Shown here: piece after piece, positions 13,301 to 27,475 of the stretch
Numbering within the stretch: the first letter of the stretch is position 1
Layout: the number at the start of each line of letters is the position of its first letter
DNA from: Otis tarda
Lineage: Eukaryota; Chordata; Aves; Otidiformes; Otididae
Reading direction: 5' to 3'
NCBI GenBank assembly: GCA_026413225.1
Contig: CM048552.1
Span: 81,817,001-81,881,000 of the forward strand
DNA length: 64,000 bases
Notes under the pieces: generated by a model
What the model was told of the DNA's origin: nothing
The model's database searches: none
The model's input: the letters and a program-made list of their open reading frames with translations, nothing else
Program-made: the position numbers and the translations under genes

Positions 13301-16300
13301 TGTGCAGATTGAAATTTTTCATCTGCCTCTTCCACAGTTAAGCAGTTTTCAGTTAATGCATTAGCAGTGCTTAAAGTAACAGCTGTGCCAGACCTTATTA
13401 ACCAGTGGCTAATAATTCTATTAGTGTTCCCATTGAAAGGGGATTGCAGTGTGAAAGAAAGCATTTTAAATTAATCTCTAAAGTTCTTAGTAGCTGGAGG
13501 CGGTGAATTTGCAGCCAGATGGAAAGATAAAGAGGCACACAGGGGAAGTGAAAGTGATGGAAAAATGAAAATACACCAAAAGGATTCTTTCAGGATTTTT
13601 CCTGTTGATGTAGCTGGTTGGGAAGAAAGTCCTTACTGACTTCAGAATCAGACTCTGGTCCTTCAGAGGCCGCCAATGTGTGTGGCTCTCCCAGTTCACA
13701 TTACACTTAAACCTAGCCTGCTTTTTGTTGTTACATGCTTCAGGAGCACGGAGTTGTTAGTTTCCTAAAAAGATTAAACAAAAGTAAAACATAATTATCG
13801 AGTGAACCATTGTCCAAATACTTAATTTGTCATTAATTTGGTATACTCTGTCCTCTTTATCAGCTCTGCTTCTGTTTAGCAGTCACTTTTTTGTATGTCA
13901 GTGTTTGCAATGGGTTTGTTATATCCCAGGAGCATAAGGGACATTGCCTCATTGAAAATTGTAGAAAAGTGATGAGATTGAAATACCTTACTTGTATCCC
14001 AATTTGCTGTTCAGAAGCATTGTTTCTAAGGCAATAATTTATCCACAGCAACTTTTCAGTGTAGGGACAAGCCTGTAATCTGTCCCTCACTCATACCTTG
14101 CTTGCAGAGTGTCTGTGTTGTGTATGGGGGCTCTGGAGAATAGCACATTTGAAAATAACTGTTAACCTGTGAACATGTGTCCTACATAAAATAGTAATTA
14201 GAGACACAGTTGATAGCACAATATGTTTTCTTGTTCAGGTAAACATCAAGGTACCTCCTAAAGATGATAGTGATTTAGAGGTCATGAAGTCTGGCCGTTA
14301 TTACATCATTTTACTGGGCAAAAGCATCAGTGTGACCTGGGATCTGGCCATGGGAGTCTCGGTTATCTTAAAAGGCAATTTCAAAGTAAGTGGTTTTTGC
14401 TTTACTACTTATTCTCCTGAAAGAATGCACTTACCCTGTCTCTGGGGAATAGCTTTTTTTTTTTTTTTTATGCAGACATGCCGGTAGAGTTCCATGGACT
14501 GTTAGGCACTTGCTTGAAAATGAAGCAATTTTTTGGTAATACCTTAAGAGTTGCTTACTTTCCTGGTAGTTCAACTGTAAGGGGTAAATTCTGGGTCATT
14601 GGAGATGAGCTATGACAGAAAGAATGAATGTTGTGGTGCCTCAGAATAACTATGCCTTGAGTGATTTCTTGTGTTCAAGAACAGCAGTATAAGGAGGCAG
14701 ATTTACTAGTGATGGCAATGGGAAAGTCATCTCCAGAAATAAAATGGGGTTGCAGGGACATACTCTAAATAGAGCCAACAGGCATCACTGATCAGAGTTG
14801 TCATCTTGCTTGCTTGGAGTCCTTGGAGAGAGACTGGTCCTACTTTCAGCAAAGTAGAATGGGAATAGAAGCTAAACTTTCTCTGTGAGGCTATGTCTAT
14901 TTTAGTGAACTTGGCAAGGCCAGGGATAATTCAGTTTTTAAGCCTCGTGCCATTAAAGCACTAGGCTAAAAAGACTTCTTAACAAAACTCTAAGCCAGTC
15001 TACAGATGTAAGATTTATGTATTTTGTGTTTCTTTCCCTGCAAAGGATCAAGTGTGTGGTCTGTGTGGAAATTTTGATGGAATCCAAAACAATGATTTGA
15101 CCAGCAGTAATGAACATCTTGAAGTAGATCCAGTTGACTTTGGGAATTCTTGGAAAGTTAATCCATACTGTGCTGATGTTGAAAAGGTACTTATGAACTG
15201 TGAAAACTAATTAATACGGGTTACGGTATCACACAGGAGTGGACAAAGAGATTTGAAAGGATAAAAATAAATAGAAACTAAATCCTTTCCCTATATTTTT
15301 GCCAAATAATCTCATTTATAGAAATCTGATAAAAGATCAATTAACTTATTTAAGACCTCTGCACTGCCTGGCTTCAGATGAGTGTTAAAATAGCCAATCT
15401 GTATGGTAGAGGCTGTTCATAGAGTTTGCCAGCCCAGATGCTTGAAATCCAAGAATAACTGGAAATCTCATTTTAGAGTTTAATCTAAAGAAAACCAGCT
15501 GTAATTTTTCAAATGAGGAGTTCAGATAAAAATTTTGTATTTCCTTATCCAAACTTCTATATCCCAAATCTTAGTCTGTCCATTTATGAACAACTGAATG
15601 CGCAGATTAATTTATTTCTATATTCTTCTTTATCTTTTTAAAAGATCATTTAGTTATTATTTTCAGATTGGAGAGGCCTGAACAGAAAAAAAAAAAGATA
15701 CTGAGGGCATGTAAGACTGCCATGCTATCACTGCTTCTGAACTTTGAGGAGGTTACCTGCTATCTGAAAGTGTTATCTATGTCCTGGTGCCAGAGATTAG
15801 GTGATTTCACAGGGTACTAGTAATGCTATGCATGAAAGTATACTTCCTCTTTTCCAAATACAGAGTTTAGAAAGAATGAAATTGAATAATAAATTTGTCT
15901 TGACCTGATAAATGATTATGGCCAAAAATATTTCCAAATCAAAAAGTGAGAGGAAACGACTTGAAGACACCTTGCTCTGACATTTGTGAAATGAAGCATT
16001 TCATTCAGATGGTGCTTTTAAGACTGAGAACTTCCTCTTGAAAATTTGTCTAAATTTTCAGAGGTGGGAGGGGACACAAAATATTTCCTTTTTTAGATCT
16101 TTCCTTAAAATATTTAAATTGTCAGAAAATAAAATGAAACATTTATTTTTGATCACATGACTTTTTTTTGGATTAGCTTGACAAATTATGTGCCAGTGTG
16201 ACATAGCCACAGTATTACCTTGCTGAATGTCACTTTTAGATATGACTTAATTGGAGCACAGAAGAGGTTGCAATAATTAGGAGTGAGACCGTACGGTACG

Positions 16301-19300
16301 AGTAAAGAAAGGAGCAGCTCCTCGTTTCAGTGTAACAGGCACAGGACAGAACCTGCAGACTGTCTCTGTGATAAATGCCATGTCAGTACTAGTGCTCGTT
16401 TTTCTTAGATAAATTAAGCAGGAAAGGGGGAGGCTCCCTAGCAGTGGCCATGGGCATTGTCTGCTGAAGACTGATTGTATTTGTGAGTCTTGTGGGCCTT
16501 CTTTAAGCTGTGAATGATCATTTTTCAGGCTGGATGTTTGGTACAGTGGGACTTTCTGTCATCAAAATATCTATGTTAAAACTGCAGCGTACAAGTAAGA
16601 GCTGGAGAAAAAGTGGGAGGTGGCCTGCTCTACCCTACATTCTGCCGTGGCAGGATTTGTCCTGACAATTTCCTTTGTTATGACAAATGTCTAGTGCTAG
16701 TGAATCTCTTACTTCATTTTGAAGAGTCCTGAGGTCCTGAAGACAAAGTTAATGCAATGTGTGCTTGTCTCTTACGATATTAAGCCCAGCCAGGAACAGA
16801 CCTTGATATCTCCACTGTGTAATGGAAACATAGTGAAGGAGGTGATGGTAGAAACGTCATGCAGCATTTTGTCTGGGGATCTCTTTGAAGAATGCAAAAA
16901 ACTTGTGAGTATTGTGTCGTGTGTTTCACATTCTTCAGTTCTGCATGCCCTGCTGACACTGATTACAGCTGAGGGCAAAAATATGGTTGTACTGACGGGA
17001 CACAGGACTTGGAGGAGGCCGACTAATTGGCTTTCTCATCTCTGACCCTGTCAAGTAGTTGATGCTTCATGGGAAAATGCGGGATATCCCTAGTAGAAAG
17101 CTATAGAATAACTTCTGCTTGAAGATCTGCACTGATTTATGTGGGACTTCAACTCATCATGAATGGAGCAGGCAAACCATCTGAAGGTTAAATGTGTCTA
17201 GAAGAAGGAGATTACAGGGTACGCTCACTGATTCTCCTTTTTCTCTTTTGCAGGTGAATCCTGAGCCCTACATAGATATTTGCATGTATGACACTTGTGC
17301 TTGTGAATCTATTGGGGACTGTGCTTGCTTCTGTGATGCTATAGCAGCCTATGCACAGGTCTGTGCCCAAAAAGGTGTTGCTATCCACTGGAGATCACCA
17401 GCTCTGTGCCGTAAGTACAGGGTAGATGAAGAAGACTTGGGTGAAAAGATTCAAGCTTTTAATCAGTGAGCTCTTGGCTCAGATAGACTGTTCTTATCCA
17501 GCTCTATTCCTGCTGATGTTCAGAGACGTTCACTTTACTGGAACTGGGCTAGCAGCTCATGGTGACATTTCCTCTCCCTTTTCTGTTTATTTTCAGAGCC
17601 GTATGTGAAAAAAACATTCCCTGAATAAGGAGGTGTCATAGTCCATGGTACAAACAAATGTACAGAAAGAAATGGTTTCTGTACACTTTTTTTTTAAGTT
17701 AAAATTTAAAGATCATTTTTTTTTCAATTGTTTTTATCAGAAACAAATATTTCTCATCTACAGCAAGTCTTTCATTATGTAGGGAGAAAAAAAAAGTACA
17801 AAGAAGTGGTCTGCACTGGATGTAGTTTAAAAAAAAAAAAGGAAACATTCCTTTTTCTATGTCTGTGTGGTCCCCTTTCTACTAAGTTTGGTGTCAAAAT
17901 TCTGAGAGGCATGGTGAATACACTCTGGTTTGATTTTTTTTTTTGTCTCCATTTCTTTCACTCTGTAGCACAAAGCTGTGAGGATCTGAATAAACAAGAA
18001 TTAGATTATCAATGTGAATGGCGATATAATAGCTGTGGACCTGCTTGTCCTATAACATGCCAGCATCCACAGCCTTTGGAGTGCCCTCTACAGTGTGTGG
18101 AAGGATGCCATGTACACTGTCCTGCAGGTAATTCCATCTTCTGCTTTAAGCAGTTACTTACCTTTTTCCATCTGCTCCTGGTACTTTTAGGTATTTCTGT
18201 AGAATTTTTTTCCGCCTCTAAGTGTTAGGGATCTTATAGTCCAGAAATATTGGCAGATTGGTAAGGCTGGATATTGCAAAAGGTTTAGAAGTAACAGTTA
18301 ATTCCTTACTTACTTACTGATATGGTTTCACTATCCTCCTGTGAGCCTGAGCTTTCAACTTCCCATCAACTATCTGTTAGAAAGGGGAAAGGATAAAATA
18401 TGGGAAATATGAGGAGGAGAGAGTAAAGAAAGACAGAAAGGGAAGAAGCGAAAGATGAGCAAGATCCAAAAGGAGAGTGAAAACTCAGATTAATAAATAG
18501 CTCATAAGGGCTAGAAGACACAAAGGCAAAGAAAGTAGGTATTTTAAGACCAGAAATAGCTGTCCTGGATCCTGATATCTCTGATCACAGTGATGTAGGG
18601 GATATTGCAAGAAATAAATAATATACATGTAAAAAAGCATCTTCAATGATTTGTTTTAAAGATATATTCGCCTCCTGTATGATACTAGCTGCTGCAGGTT
18701 ATACATTGGGTTAAGTACTTCCCATATCTAAATGGAAGTAATTGTGAAGGAAAGAAATACTTCTCTGTGTCAAGCTGTCAGTGACCATAACATAGGCAGA
18801 GTATTCAGAACTTTTAAGCCCAACTCAGAAGCCTTGTCATGTTTTTTGTACAGGGTAAATGCAATGATTAGTTTTGTAATTAATGAAAATTGAGATCTTT
18901 ATACTACTGTGCTCTTTTGAAACAGGGAAGATACTTGATGAACTGTCCCTGGATTGTGTCAGTCCAGAAGACTGTCCTGTGTGCGCAGTTGGAGATGTCA
19001 CGATCCCGCATGGAAGGAAAATAGTTTTGAACGGAGATGATCCACAGCGCTGTCAGTCTTGGTATGATGAGTTTATGCAGTGAAATAGCATACCTGTTGA
19101 GTAGGATGAAGGGAGAGAGATGAAGCACATACACATGAATAAGTTTTTAGACTTAACTTTAAATATGCCACTGAAAACGAAGCTTGGAAACCATATTTTA
19201 TGTGAATATCTCTTCACATACAATCTGAAACTGAAGTTTTTCAATGATGGTTGGGATTATAGGATGTCAGTTGAGTTTAAAGAAATGAAATTCATAAATT

Positions 19301-22300
19301 CCTTTCAAAAAAAAGTCCTTTTTGCATGTGTAGGTGGCCGCACTGGCTTTAGGTGTTCTACTTCTTTTTGTGTAACGTGTGATTCAACATCAATAAGCCA
19401 TCAGACTCTTTCCTTCTGCCAGTACTAAAAAATCCTGCATATAGCGCAAGATCTGAACGTGCACTCAGTCTGGAACTTGCTGAGATTATTAGCAGTTGGA
19501 ACTGTGTACTATTATTGGAAAACCAGTTTCCCCAAGATTTTAAGGTGATATCCTGTGGCCTGATCCTGCATGCATATGTTTCCAAATATGATGAAATTAA
19601 TGGAAGGGTACACAATGCTGTACACCACGCAGGATCACGGCTTTCATTTGTAGTGCGGCAGAGATTAATTTTCATTCTGTATACCACCAGTGGTCTATCA
19701 TGCCATGACCTGTAGTATCTGAAAATTTGGCATTCTCTGGGTATCTAAACCCTTGATGAATACTTTCACTAGTCACTTATAATGCTGTGAATAAAAGAGT
19801 TTTCCATCTTGTAACTTGTCTGTATTTAATAGAAATTGAGTTGTAAAACTGCAACAGCTATTAGCCCAGACTAACAGCTTAGCTCCAAATGCTTTAAACC
19901 TGAAAGAAGCTCTGAATGGGTATGAACTTTGAATTCCTGGCCTCTTGCCGGGACTAGCGTATGTCTGTGCTACAAACCCAAGGCATGAAACTGTTAGGCT
20001 GATGAATTAAATATATATATATATATATTTTTTTTTTTTAACAGTATACATGAAGAGCCTTAAATTCCATCTGAAGGTCAAAAGAGAGTCTTCATAAATG
20101 ATTCTCTGTTCCCTAATTTTTGTAATCCTTAATAATAATTTATCTTAAATGTTGATACACTGGCTGCTGCTCACAAAAGATTTCAAAACATTAGGAAAAC
20201 TTACCTCACTAGGGAAACATCCTTTTGCATAGCTGTCACCTAATTTAGATGCCTACACCATCTGTACAAACAATAGAAAATATCACACAAAAATGAATTT
20301 TATAGCAAATATCCAAAGGAAATTGGAAACTAGAAGAGGCTCATTCATATTAGGATTAAAATAATAAATCTTCTGTTGCTGTGCATTAATGCCAAAAGTA
20401 GCTGTGCATTCTTCAATTAGGAAGACACTAAAAGCAGCTTGAAAAGAACATAGAGCTGGGAGAACTTAAACTAAGGTGCCACATGTAAAATGAAGTATTT
20501 TCCTGGAAAATGGCACCTTCTTCCAGTATTGACTGATTTAGTTTGTATATTCTGGGTTTTATCTGGCAGTGAAAACAAGTATTTTTTTTTTTTGGTCCTT
20601 CTTCTTTCATAAACTTTGCATATTCTGTTTCTTGGACTGTCCAATCAGATAAGGAAAATATATTGGCTGAGTCTGTACCACCCTATGCGTGAGTACAGTC
20701 ATGTCCTTTGCTCTGATAAATGAAGTAAAGAGAATCGTACAACCAGGAATTACCAGGGCAGAAGTGTTAAAGCCTTGCTAGAGATAGAAAGAAATGAATC
20801 ATAAACAAGTTCCTAAAATGTGGAGGGTGAGACAGAGGTGAAAAATCTCCTGGGAGCACAGAAAGATGAATAGTGGAAAAGGCAGAGATGGGGGAAAAAG
20901 AAAAATGGGAGCTGAGATGGAAAGGGGAAGAGAAAAATATACTAATGGGAGTGAGTGAAAATGTTGAGGGAAGAAAATAAAACTAAAACCAGAAAAGAGC
21001 TATAGATAAAATATGTCATTTGGTATGAGAAAAGGGACTGAAACAGACAACATAGTAAATAAGAGGAAGATAACAAAAGAAACATTTAAAAAATTTGAGA
21101 ACAAACAGGTGTTAAAACTGTATTATTAAAAAAGAAAATGAAGTCAGGAAAAAGAAAAGGAACATGATGCACTTTAGACGCAGGAAATAGGCTATCTGTT
21201 GTTTTCACTAAGGTTAAAACCTAGGTAAACCTAGCCTCCTCACAGAGTCTACTGAGTCATATCAGAGCTAAAAGCATCTTTACTGCTCTGGGATTTTACA
21301 TTGTGTTAGCTGCCTCCAGTTTGCCTCATGTTTTTCTTCCTTGTGAAGCAAACCAGATCTGCCAGTTCACTCCACCAGTGGCTTGTAGGTAGCTCAAGCT
21401 CAGTAGGTTTCTAGACAGTTTCCAGGCACGGATTTTACACATTCCGCCAAAGGCTGTTGTAAGAAGAGTTTCCTCCGACAAATACATCGTAGTTTGTAAT
21501 ATGTTTCCTGGATCTAAACAGCCATGCATGAACATAGAGGATTTAGCTGTACAATACCTTGTGGGGAGTTGTGGGGAAGTGGGGAGGGGAAAAAAATAAC
21601 TCTCATCATGTTTTGGTTTTGTTGTGTTTTCGAGATATTTAACTGTTTCCATATGGGCATTCTTTTGTTATATGTAGGTGATGTGTTGTTATAAGTGTTG
21701 ATTTTTTACAATTAAATTTGGTGATTTTTCTAGTTTGTGTGAAGGGAAGAACTTAACCTGCGTAGCTTGTGAACCAGTGAAGGACACCATAACGCCAACA
21801 CCTGTTCCAGAGGAGGACATTGAACTTCCACCCAGTGAATACTCATGCAGCAAGATGATGGACTTGGCCTTCCTAATGGATGGCTCCAATAAACTGTCAG
21901 AGGAGGATTTTGAACAGCTGAAGACTTTCATAACTGGCATGATGAAGAAGCTCCACATCTCCCAGAAGAAAATTCGAGTGTCAATTCTGGTGTACAGGGC
22001 TGGCCCCACAATCTATCTTGGCCTCAAAGATATCAAAACACAGTCTCAGATGAGAAAAATTGTCCAAAGCATAAAATACACAGGTGATGAAGTAGCATCT
22101 GCTGCTGAAGTTCTTAAATACACTGTGTTTCATGTGTTTGGAAAAGCAGAAAGGACCAATGCTGCCAGAATTGCAGTGCTATTTATAGCAAGCAAGTCTT
22201 CAGGAAAACTTCGCAACATCCTCACAGCATTGAAGAATAAAAAAATTGCAGTAATACCTGTGGCGATTGGACCGTATGTTAATATGGAGCAAATTAAGTT

Positions 22301-25300
22301 CATTGAAAAGCAGTCACCAGATAACAGAGCCTTCCTAATGAACAATGTGATAGAGCTAATGGATAACAGGGATCTCCTCATTGATCATCTGTGTGAACTT
22401 GGACCTGAAGAAAGTCCTCTGTTACAAGCTACACCCACTCCAACAATATCCAGTGTCTTATTTCCCCCTTGGAGTCTCACACCACCACCAGTCTCTTCAA
22501 AAAAGCCCACTCACAAAAGACTGGACATTGCTTTTATTGTGGAAGGATCTGACAATGTAGGGAAGGAAAATTTCAATATAGTTAAGACGTTCCTTGAGAG
22601 GGTGATCACAAAAATGAATGTAGGACAGGAAGATATTCATATTACAGTCATGCAATATTCAGAGACTGTCACTCTGGAGTATTCCTTTAGGGAAATACAG
22701 TCAAAGGAAAGTATTATTGAGAAGGTGAGGAGCATACCCTACCAAGGAGGGAAGGCTACCAACACTGGGAATGCTCTTGATTATATTTCCAAACACACAT
22801 TTACCACAGTTAATGGGGGCAGGCAAGATGTTCCTCACCTGGTATATATGGTGTCATCCAGCCCTTCTACTGATGTAATCACACGACCTCCCAGGAGCAT
22901 AAATGTTATTCCCATAGGCATAACCCCCAATGCAAATATCCAAGAGCTCAGAAAGATCAGTCAGCCTAACAACCCAATAATCTTGCATAGTTATAACAGA
23001 CTTATTGAAGAAGCACCTGAATTAGTGCTGCAGTCGTGCTGTTCCGTTAGGACAGAAATTCCAGGTAAAGTTGGACGTATTTTCTCTGTAATTTCCTCTC
23101 TTCTCTTTCCTCTCTCCCATCTCCTTAATTTCCCCCTCACATCACTGAAATTTGAGGAGGGTGCCCATATCTCATTTGGTACCTTGTTGTACAAAGGCCA
23201 AGGAAGGACCATTTATTTTCACTGGAGCCTGAGGCTGCTGCCCTGGTTCAGCAGTACCGAGCATGGACCTGCAGCCAGCCTTCTGTAGGCTCAGAAATCC
23301 TTGGCTCCACTTGCTGGTAAAGTAGGGTAGCTATCAGATAGCTTGGAGGGTGACCGAAGAAAAAAAGTTATTCTCATCTGCCTGCCTTAAGTGAGTTAAT
23401 ATTATCCTTCCTCTTTCCTGAAGAGACTTCATTGGTTTTGTGGGTTTGTTTTTTTTTTTTTGAGAGGGGCCATTATTTTGTGGATTTGTTTTGGTTTTGT
23501 TTGGTTGGTTTTGGGGTCTTGTTGTTTTGGTTTGGGTTCGTTTTTTTTTTTTTTTTGTTTGCTGTTGTTTTTGTTTTAGTCCCCTGAGAATAAAATGGCA
23601 TTAATAGAAAAGCAGGAATTGAAATACCCATATATCCCACTGAATAGAAATCTCAAGTTTTTCATTAAAGGAGCATCACGTACTGTTTCAACTGGTCATT
23701 ACCCTGCTTTGTTTTCCCCAAATTTAGGTATCTCTGACCTTTCTCCTCTTACCAGTAGATTACTTACCAGTAGATCGGCAGATGCTGCTTCTGGATATTG
23801 TGTATACCTAACATTTTTTTTACCTTTTTGTCGTGTTTTTTTTTTTGTTGTTGTTGTTGTTGGTTTTTTTTTTGGTTTTTTTTTTTTTTTAACCCGTCCT
23901 CAGAGTGCAACAAAACAATGGATGTCATGTTTCTTCTGGATGGAAGTTCCAATATTGGAGCATCAGAGTTTGAAGAAATGAAAAACTTTGTACGGGCATT
24001 TATTGAAAGTACTGAGATCAGTATGTATCTCTTAACTCAAACACATAAAGACATTTTGTATTCTTTTGCTTATATAGGCCAAACCAGCTTCTCAGTATAG
24101 GTTTGTTTTGGGTTTTTTTTGTTTTTAAATTACTCATTCCAATCCCTCAAAAATCCCTGTGGAGAGGTTGCACTAGATGACATTTAAAGGTCCCTTCCAA
24201 CCCAAACTATTCTATAACAACTCTAAAATAAATGAAGTTTATTTTAGGGAAATCAGACTACTAAAGCTTTTGGGACAGATGCAATTCAGTGTCCCCCCAA
24301 ACCAAGCTGTTCTGGTTCAGATGAATAAGTTTACCATCCAGTTCAGCGAACTGTATAATGAGGAATATCTTTGATGAACACTTCCCTTTATACTGTACTG
24401 GACATAAGAAGTCCAGTTCTGGTTTAGGTTCAACAGACTTGAAAATAATAGTTCAAATTCAGTTCTGGTTCAAGGAAGAATGGATAATTCAGAGAGGTTT
24501 TGGTTCAGATTTGGTCCAACTGCAAAGTTTCAGTCTTTGGAATGGGCATTTCTGGTTCTCACCAGCCCTTTTTGGCTAACCTAGGGTGTTGGAACTGACT
24601 TTTAAAGATTTATTCCCTGATCTGTGTTGGGTGACAGACACTTTTTGGGAGTGCTAGACTCACTGAGCTTCCAGACTACATACTGATGGGAGGTAGACCT
24701 CTAGTTAGGCCATTCAGCACAGATATTATCAGTGCAGCTGCCCTGGCATAATGGCAGGTATCCTGCATGTACATGAAGGGACCATTTGGCACGAGGAGTA
24801 AATGAGGACATTGTGTACCCTTGTACCAAGTCCATCCGCATGGCAGGGGCTGCACAGGATCCTGCATTTTCCAAATAGTACTTGTTTTAACAAACTTGGA
24901 TTTTTGAACAGAATTGTATGTTTTTAATTCAGCATTCAACCATTTCCATGGAGCAACTGCTGTTGCTGGTGGTGTTTCGCCACCAGGCATTGACATGTTT
25001 GATTTATACCTGTGCTTCCAAAGATCGTACATGGAAGACACTCTGTTTCTGAAAATTGTGTACATGCAAGATATAGAGAAGGTAGCAAAGTGAAGTAAAC
25101 ACAAACTAAACAATAAAACAACAGATGATTTCTTTTAGCCTAGCTGTTTTCCTTATCTTTGAAGCCTGTAATAGCAAATGTTACATCATTAACAACAGGA
25201 TAATAATAATGTACCTATGAAATGACTCCTCACTACAACCTTGATTTTAAAATGTTTAAGACGACTGTGGAAAAATTGTAAAGTGTAGTGAGTAGGCAAT

Positions 25301-27444
25301 ATTCAGGTCAATATAGGGCTGCAACAATTGGGCACATGAAATCAGGATTATTATTAACTTCACTCATAAATGTTTTATATAGCACTGATAAAGAATAATA
25401 TGCTATATACCTAAATATCTTCAGTATAAAGTAGAAGTACTTCTAAGACTGTGAAGAGAGGTACAGCTGATCATTATAAACTATATATCACCCAGTTCAA
25501 TTCTGCAAGTCTAATATTAACTATCTATATCAACCTTCTGTTAACAGTTTTAATGATACTTCTTACATAATGTATAACAGAAGCAGGATGTCAGAGAATA
25601 GGAGAACTTGGAATTTCTCTTCACTCTTCTTTGCAGGTTGTGCTTCCTGAGTACACTATGTCCCATGCTGCAGCATGATGCATATCACTCAAATGATGTA
25701 TGACAGAGGGAAATTTCCATGAAGTGTAGTCATCCAGGGAGCTAGGTCCACTGGACAAATGGGGCATCAAAGTACTGCTCTTGCAAAACAATGTGCATAT
25801 TAATAATTTTAATTTTTAAAATGACAATTTTAAAATTGAAAATGAATAATATTTGGAGAGCAATAAAGTGAAATTCTCTAATCATAGTCAAACTGATCTA
25901 AGGTAGAATTCGGCATGCTGATTCTTGACACAAAACTAACTGTCTCAAGCAGTAGTTGCATATTTTTTCACCTGGGAATAGTTCAGTTTTGATCTTTGAT
26001 TGAAAATGCAGCTTTCACACTCTGGAAAATCACTGTCTAGTTGTGTTTAATGTAAACCACAACCATAATGTATCCTTTAGAAGACATTTGTATGCTCTGA
26101 TTAAAATGTTTATTTTCTGCTTCAGGCAATACTTCAATTCATGTGTCAGTTCTCCAGTATGCCAGGGAAAATAATCTAGAAATTTCATGGAACATGCCTC
26201 AGGAAACTAAAAAGCTTGTAGAGATGGTGGACTCAATTCAACAAAGGGAGCAAGGTCCTACCAGACTAGGTAAGTGATTATGTGGACATTTAAATAAAAG
26301 GGAAAAAATCCTCAGAAACGCTAAATATACAATCACCAATTTATGTCAGTGCTATTGTGGTAGTGTTCTGCAGTATGACTCTCAGTATTTTCAGTTCACT
26401 CATATCTTTACTATATGTACATTTATTGGTAATTGTTCAGTTTTCTCTATTAAAATCTATCTGTAGGTTACTCAAATTAGGGGTTGTTTTAATGTATTTT
26501 GGAAAGACGAAGACCGATTTCTTTTTAGCCTTGAAGTAATTCTCAGGATTTGCATTCATTATCTTTCAAGCAAGCAAAACATAATTAAGAAGTAAAGACT
26601 TTGATCATTAACCTTCCAGCATCAATTAGTTGATTAGACAGTTACCAGCCATATGTTTGTTACTCTGTGCTGAGCCAATGTAACCAATCCGGTTAAAAAA
26701 TATTTTAGCAAAACAGTAGTTACATTCTGGGTGGTTGGATTCTCTCATCCAAGTTGCCGTGCTGGTCCCACAAGGACTCAGGCTGGCAGAAGGCTGGGGA
26801 TGATACCAGGGAGTAAGGATTGCCTAAGGTGGCACCTTAGCTGAAATTTGGAAAACATCATATTCTGTTCCAGAAATCTGCATCCTGAAAAACATGTCCA
26901 CTTTAATTTTCATGTGCTAGAACATAACACAGATTTCCCATTGGATCTGTGGAAATTCAGTATGCACACATACGTATCACTTGTAGGGTTCAGCAAAAAA
27001 TTATTCTCCTACAGCATATCTGATCTTTCACCGGATACCCTGAGAATTTTGTTCTTCTAGACTGGAACTACATTTGGTCTGGCAGCCACCTAGCATTAGG
27101 GTCCTTTAAGAATTGAAGACTACACAGATTTTTAGGGTCTTTGGCCTACTTCATACTGTAAATAGTTATTGGTACAGAAAAGTGCGAAATAAAATCTGAC
27201 TTCCATAGATCGCAGGAGGATTAGCCATGATTGCTTTCTCAGCCTGGAGAAATAAAAATACCAGATGGCTGATGAGACTTCTATAGGCTCATTGTGGGAT
27301 AAATTGTTATGTACAAATAGATAAGTTTTATGAAGCCTTCCATGTAATGTGTATAGTAAGCCACACTGAACTGCAGGATAAACAGAGGAAACATGGCCTT
27401 TGGGAAATGAAAGGGGAGAGGCAGCCACATGACATACTTAGTGA

Positions 27445-27475
<31 letters not shown>

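Larger units (their letters stand above)
23065..23903 (+). other. VWF intron 28
   Basis: 839-bp intron. The exon 28 frame stays open into it until TAG at 23286. Sections 23434-23580 and 23813-23890 are T/G-rich low complexity, including GTT repeats. The acceptor is cctcag at 23903. Confidence 0.85.
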
